Assembly: GCA_002500745.1 (NCBI GenBank)
Contig: DLST01000004.1
Coordinates: forward strand, 1 to 23,879
From: Sphingobacterium sp. UBA7855
GTDB lineage: Bacteria > Bacteroidota > Bacteroidia > Sphingobacteriales > Sphingobacteriaceae
Reading direction: 5' to 3'
DNA length: 23,879 bases
This document shows positions 22,691 to 23,879 of this stretch, piece by piece; the first letter of the stretch is position 1; the number at the start of each line of letters is the position of its first letter. The translations under genes and the position numbers were made by a program. The notes beneath the pieces were generated by a model. The model was not told the origin of the DNA and ran no database searches. It saw only the letters and a program-made list of their open reading frames with translations.

Positions 22691-23104
22691 TTAGATCAAT
22701 GGTTTCTTGTTGGGGTTGGCGTGTAGATATTCTAGCTTGAACTGAAACATTTGGGCCATTTTTTGCGCACGCCATTTGGCTTCTTCGGCCTTTTGTCCAC
22801 TGTATAAGGCATCTACTGTTGCTTCGAATAATTTGAGCCATTGACCAAAATGTTGCGCATCGATGGGTAAATTAATATGAGGTGGAAAGGGGCTGCCAAA
22901 ATAACGATGTTCATCCAATAGGATAGTCTGCCAGAAACTATACATCTTTTCAAGATGAATTGCCCAATTGTCTTGGATTCTTTTTTTAAAAATAGGTCCG
23001 AGCAAAGTATCGTTACGTATCGTCGTATAAAATTGATCTACTAATACTTTAATGTCATCGAGTGTTTGAATATCTTGTTTCATCGGCGTATGATCTAAGC
23101 TCAT
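22691..23104 (-). CDS. Group III truncated haemoglobin
   Basis: The 137-residue protein has the short 2-over-2 globin layout of group III. Recognisable points are FYTTIRNDTLLGPIF (25-39), FWQTILL (58-64), the GSPFPPHINLP segment whose H76 aligns with the proximal haem histidine of Campylobacter Ctb, and WLKLFEATVDALYSG (89-103). Group III globins bind oxygen with high affinity and are linked to nitric oxide or redox chemistry rather than oxygen transport; the physiological role here is not known. It is cytoplasmic and has no signal peptide. An alternative ATG occurs at residue 8. It is a single gene, convergent with the hydroxylase gene. Confidence 0.92.
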   Translation of the reverse strand: MSLDHTPMKQDIQTLDDIKVLVDQFYTTIRNDTLLGPIFKKRIQDNWAIHLEKMYSFWQTILLDEHRYFGSPFPPHINLPIDAQHFGQWLKLFEATVDALYSGQKAEEAKWRAQKMAQMFQFKLEYLHANPNKKPLI

Positions 23105-23270
23105 GAATAAAGACCTATAGCTGGATCAAAAGCTTCTTCATGATGTTTATATAGATTAAATGTAGTGACATTTATGGAGAATCGCATCACTTGGATGTAA
23201 AGATCTCTCGTTGAAATATTGTAATTCTCTTTTATTGTCAGTAAATTGACTCAATACTAAGGAAAAACAT

Positions 23271-23837
23271 ATGGGAAAATACCTTCTTTTAATCCTATTA
23301 TCGATGGGATTTTATGCTGTCGGTGCGCAGGTTACAACAATTTCGATCAATAAGGAAAATTTTCAATCTTCTGGTTTTCCATTTAAGGGGAAGCGTGTGT
23401 TACAAGTGGAACGCATTCAAACTCCAAAAGAAGATAATTATATAGTGTTTTCAAAAGAGGAGCGGGGTGCTGACCCGGACAAACTTTATGTACAACAATT
23501 TCAGCAGATCAATGGAATGTGGCAGCTTGTGGCTGATGAATTGATATCCGAAGAAGGGATCGTTACTTCGATTTGGGAATCTCGAAAGGCGTTTTTTGAT
23601 GCCGATAAGGATGGTAAATTGGATGCATTATTTATCTATTCAAGGCATCCCAAGGATGACCTAAAAAAGCAGCTTAGCTGTATTGGCCTAGTTCTTTATA
23701 AGAATAAGTTTTATCGCATCCGCTCGGAGGAAGCAGACGGTTATAGTCAAACAACGTTTTCAGACGATTATGCGTCTCTACCGGTTGAGGTAAAAGAAAA
23801 TGTGGAACGTTATTGGAACAATCTGGATAAAAGATAA
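23271..23837 (+). CDS. Secreted hypothetical protein with DxDxDG calcium-type motif
   Basis: The 188-residue product starts with a signal peptide (MGKYLLLILLSMGFYAVGAQ). A single calcium-loop-like motif, D110-A-D112-K-D114-G-K-L-D118, resembles the loops of FG-GAP/VCBS and EF-hand-like repeats in exported Bacteroidota proteins. The rest is mixed alpha/beta with several aromatic-rich strands and no catalytic motif that I recognise. It may belong to the Flavobacteria-named surface-polysaccharide-associated family (M949_RS01915-like), but that is a weak impression. It is probably periplasmic or surface-located. No operon partner is visible before the window ends, and no clear -7 box was found upstream. 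Confidence 0.7.
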   Translation: MGKYLLLILLSMGFYAVGAQVTTISINKENFQSSGFPFKGKRVLQVERIQTPKEDNYIVFSKEERGADPDKLYVQQFQQINGMWQLVADELISEEGIVTSIWESRKAFFDADKDGKLDALFIYSRHPKDDLKKQLSCIGLVLYKNKFYRIRSEEADGYSQTTFSDDYASLPVEVKENVERYWNNLDKR

Positions 23838-23879
23838 TTTACCGTACTGCGCTGGAATCGAGGGTGTAAACTGAACTGT

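Noticed and set aside
22638..22841. Minus-strand frame partly overlapping the haemoglobin gene, ending in a lysine run
   Set aside because: It lies mostly out of frame within the globin gene; the globin is full length without it. The tail (LKLAYKGYLMALLNKKKK) reads as protein but has no start of its own.
1..23879. CRISPR array, tRNA or rRNA genes, insertion sequences
   Set aside because: No array of spaced repeats, no cloverleaf other than the tRNA-like part of tmRNA, no rRNA sequence and no transposase were found by eye on either strand.

Overview
The window looks like a chromosomal segment of a Bacteroidota bacterium, most likely Sphingobacteriaceae (Sphingobacterium or close relative). 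The clues are the protein set (head-GIN protein, carboxypeptidase-like regulatory domain protein, fatty-acid hydroxylase, DUF1543), promoter -7 boxes of the Bacteroidota form TAnnTTTG, weak or absent Shine-Dalgarno sequences, and a tmRNA whose tag reads GEENYALAA. This assignment is inference from sequence features; no database search was run.

Positions 1-2800 are an A+T-rich accessory stretch in decay. They hold, on the minus strand, an edge-truncated gene with a classical C2H2 zinc finger plus a second four-cysteine site, and next to it a short basic protein that seems to have lost its 5' end. On the plus strand are a two-repeat lipoprotein split by an in-frame TAA and a serine recombinase that lacks its catalytic domain and carries another in-frame TAA. 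The recombinase frame runs without its own stop into the terminator and antisense strand of ssrA (tmRNA, 2834-3198, minus). ssrA marks the border with the conserved chromosome.

Positions 3400-11700 are core: an M3 metallopeptidase and an aspartate-type aminotransferase (both minus), a CDF metal transporter, lepA, folD and a LEA-like lipoprotein preceded by a sigma-54-like promoter (all plus). Most genes are separated by strong intrinsic terminators.

Positions 11700-19500 are mostly minus strand: a class A beta-lactamase-like serine hydrolase, a DUF1543 protein (plus), an APC amino-acid permease, an Rrf2 regulator/NAD(P)-binding oxidoreductase pair resembling Bacillus ywnA-ywnB, a carboxypeptidase-regulatory-like secreted protein, a periplasmic M1 aminopeptidase and an ArsC/Spx-fold protein.

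Positions 19500-23879 hold class II fructose-bisphosphate aldolase, a head-GIN secreted protein, a fatty-acid/sphingolipid hydroxylase, a group III truncated haemoglobin (minus) and a secreted protein with a DxDxDG motif. The genes form mainly single-gene units; the clearest functional pair is the Rrf2/oxidoreductase operon. The least conventional parts are the decaying left arm with its bacterial C2H2 finger and its junction with ssrA, the serine hydrolase with a shortened omega loop, and several long perfect dyads in regulatory regions.
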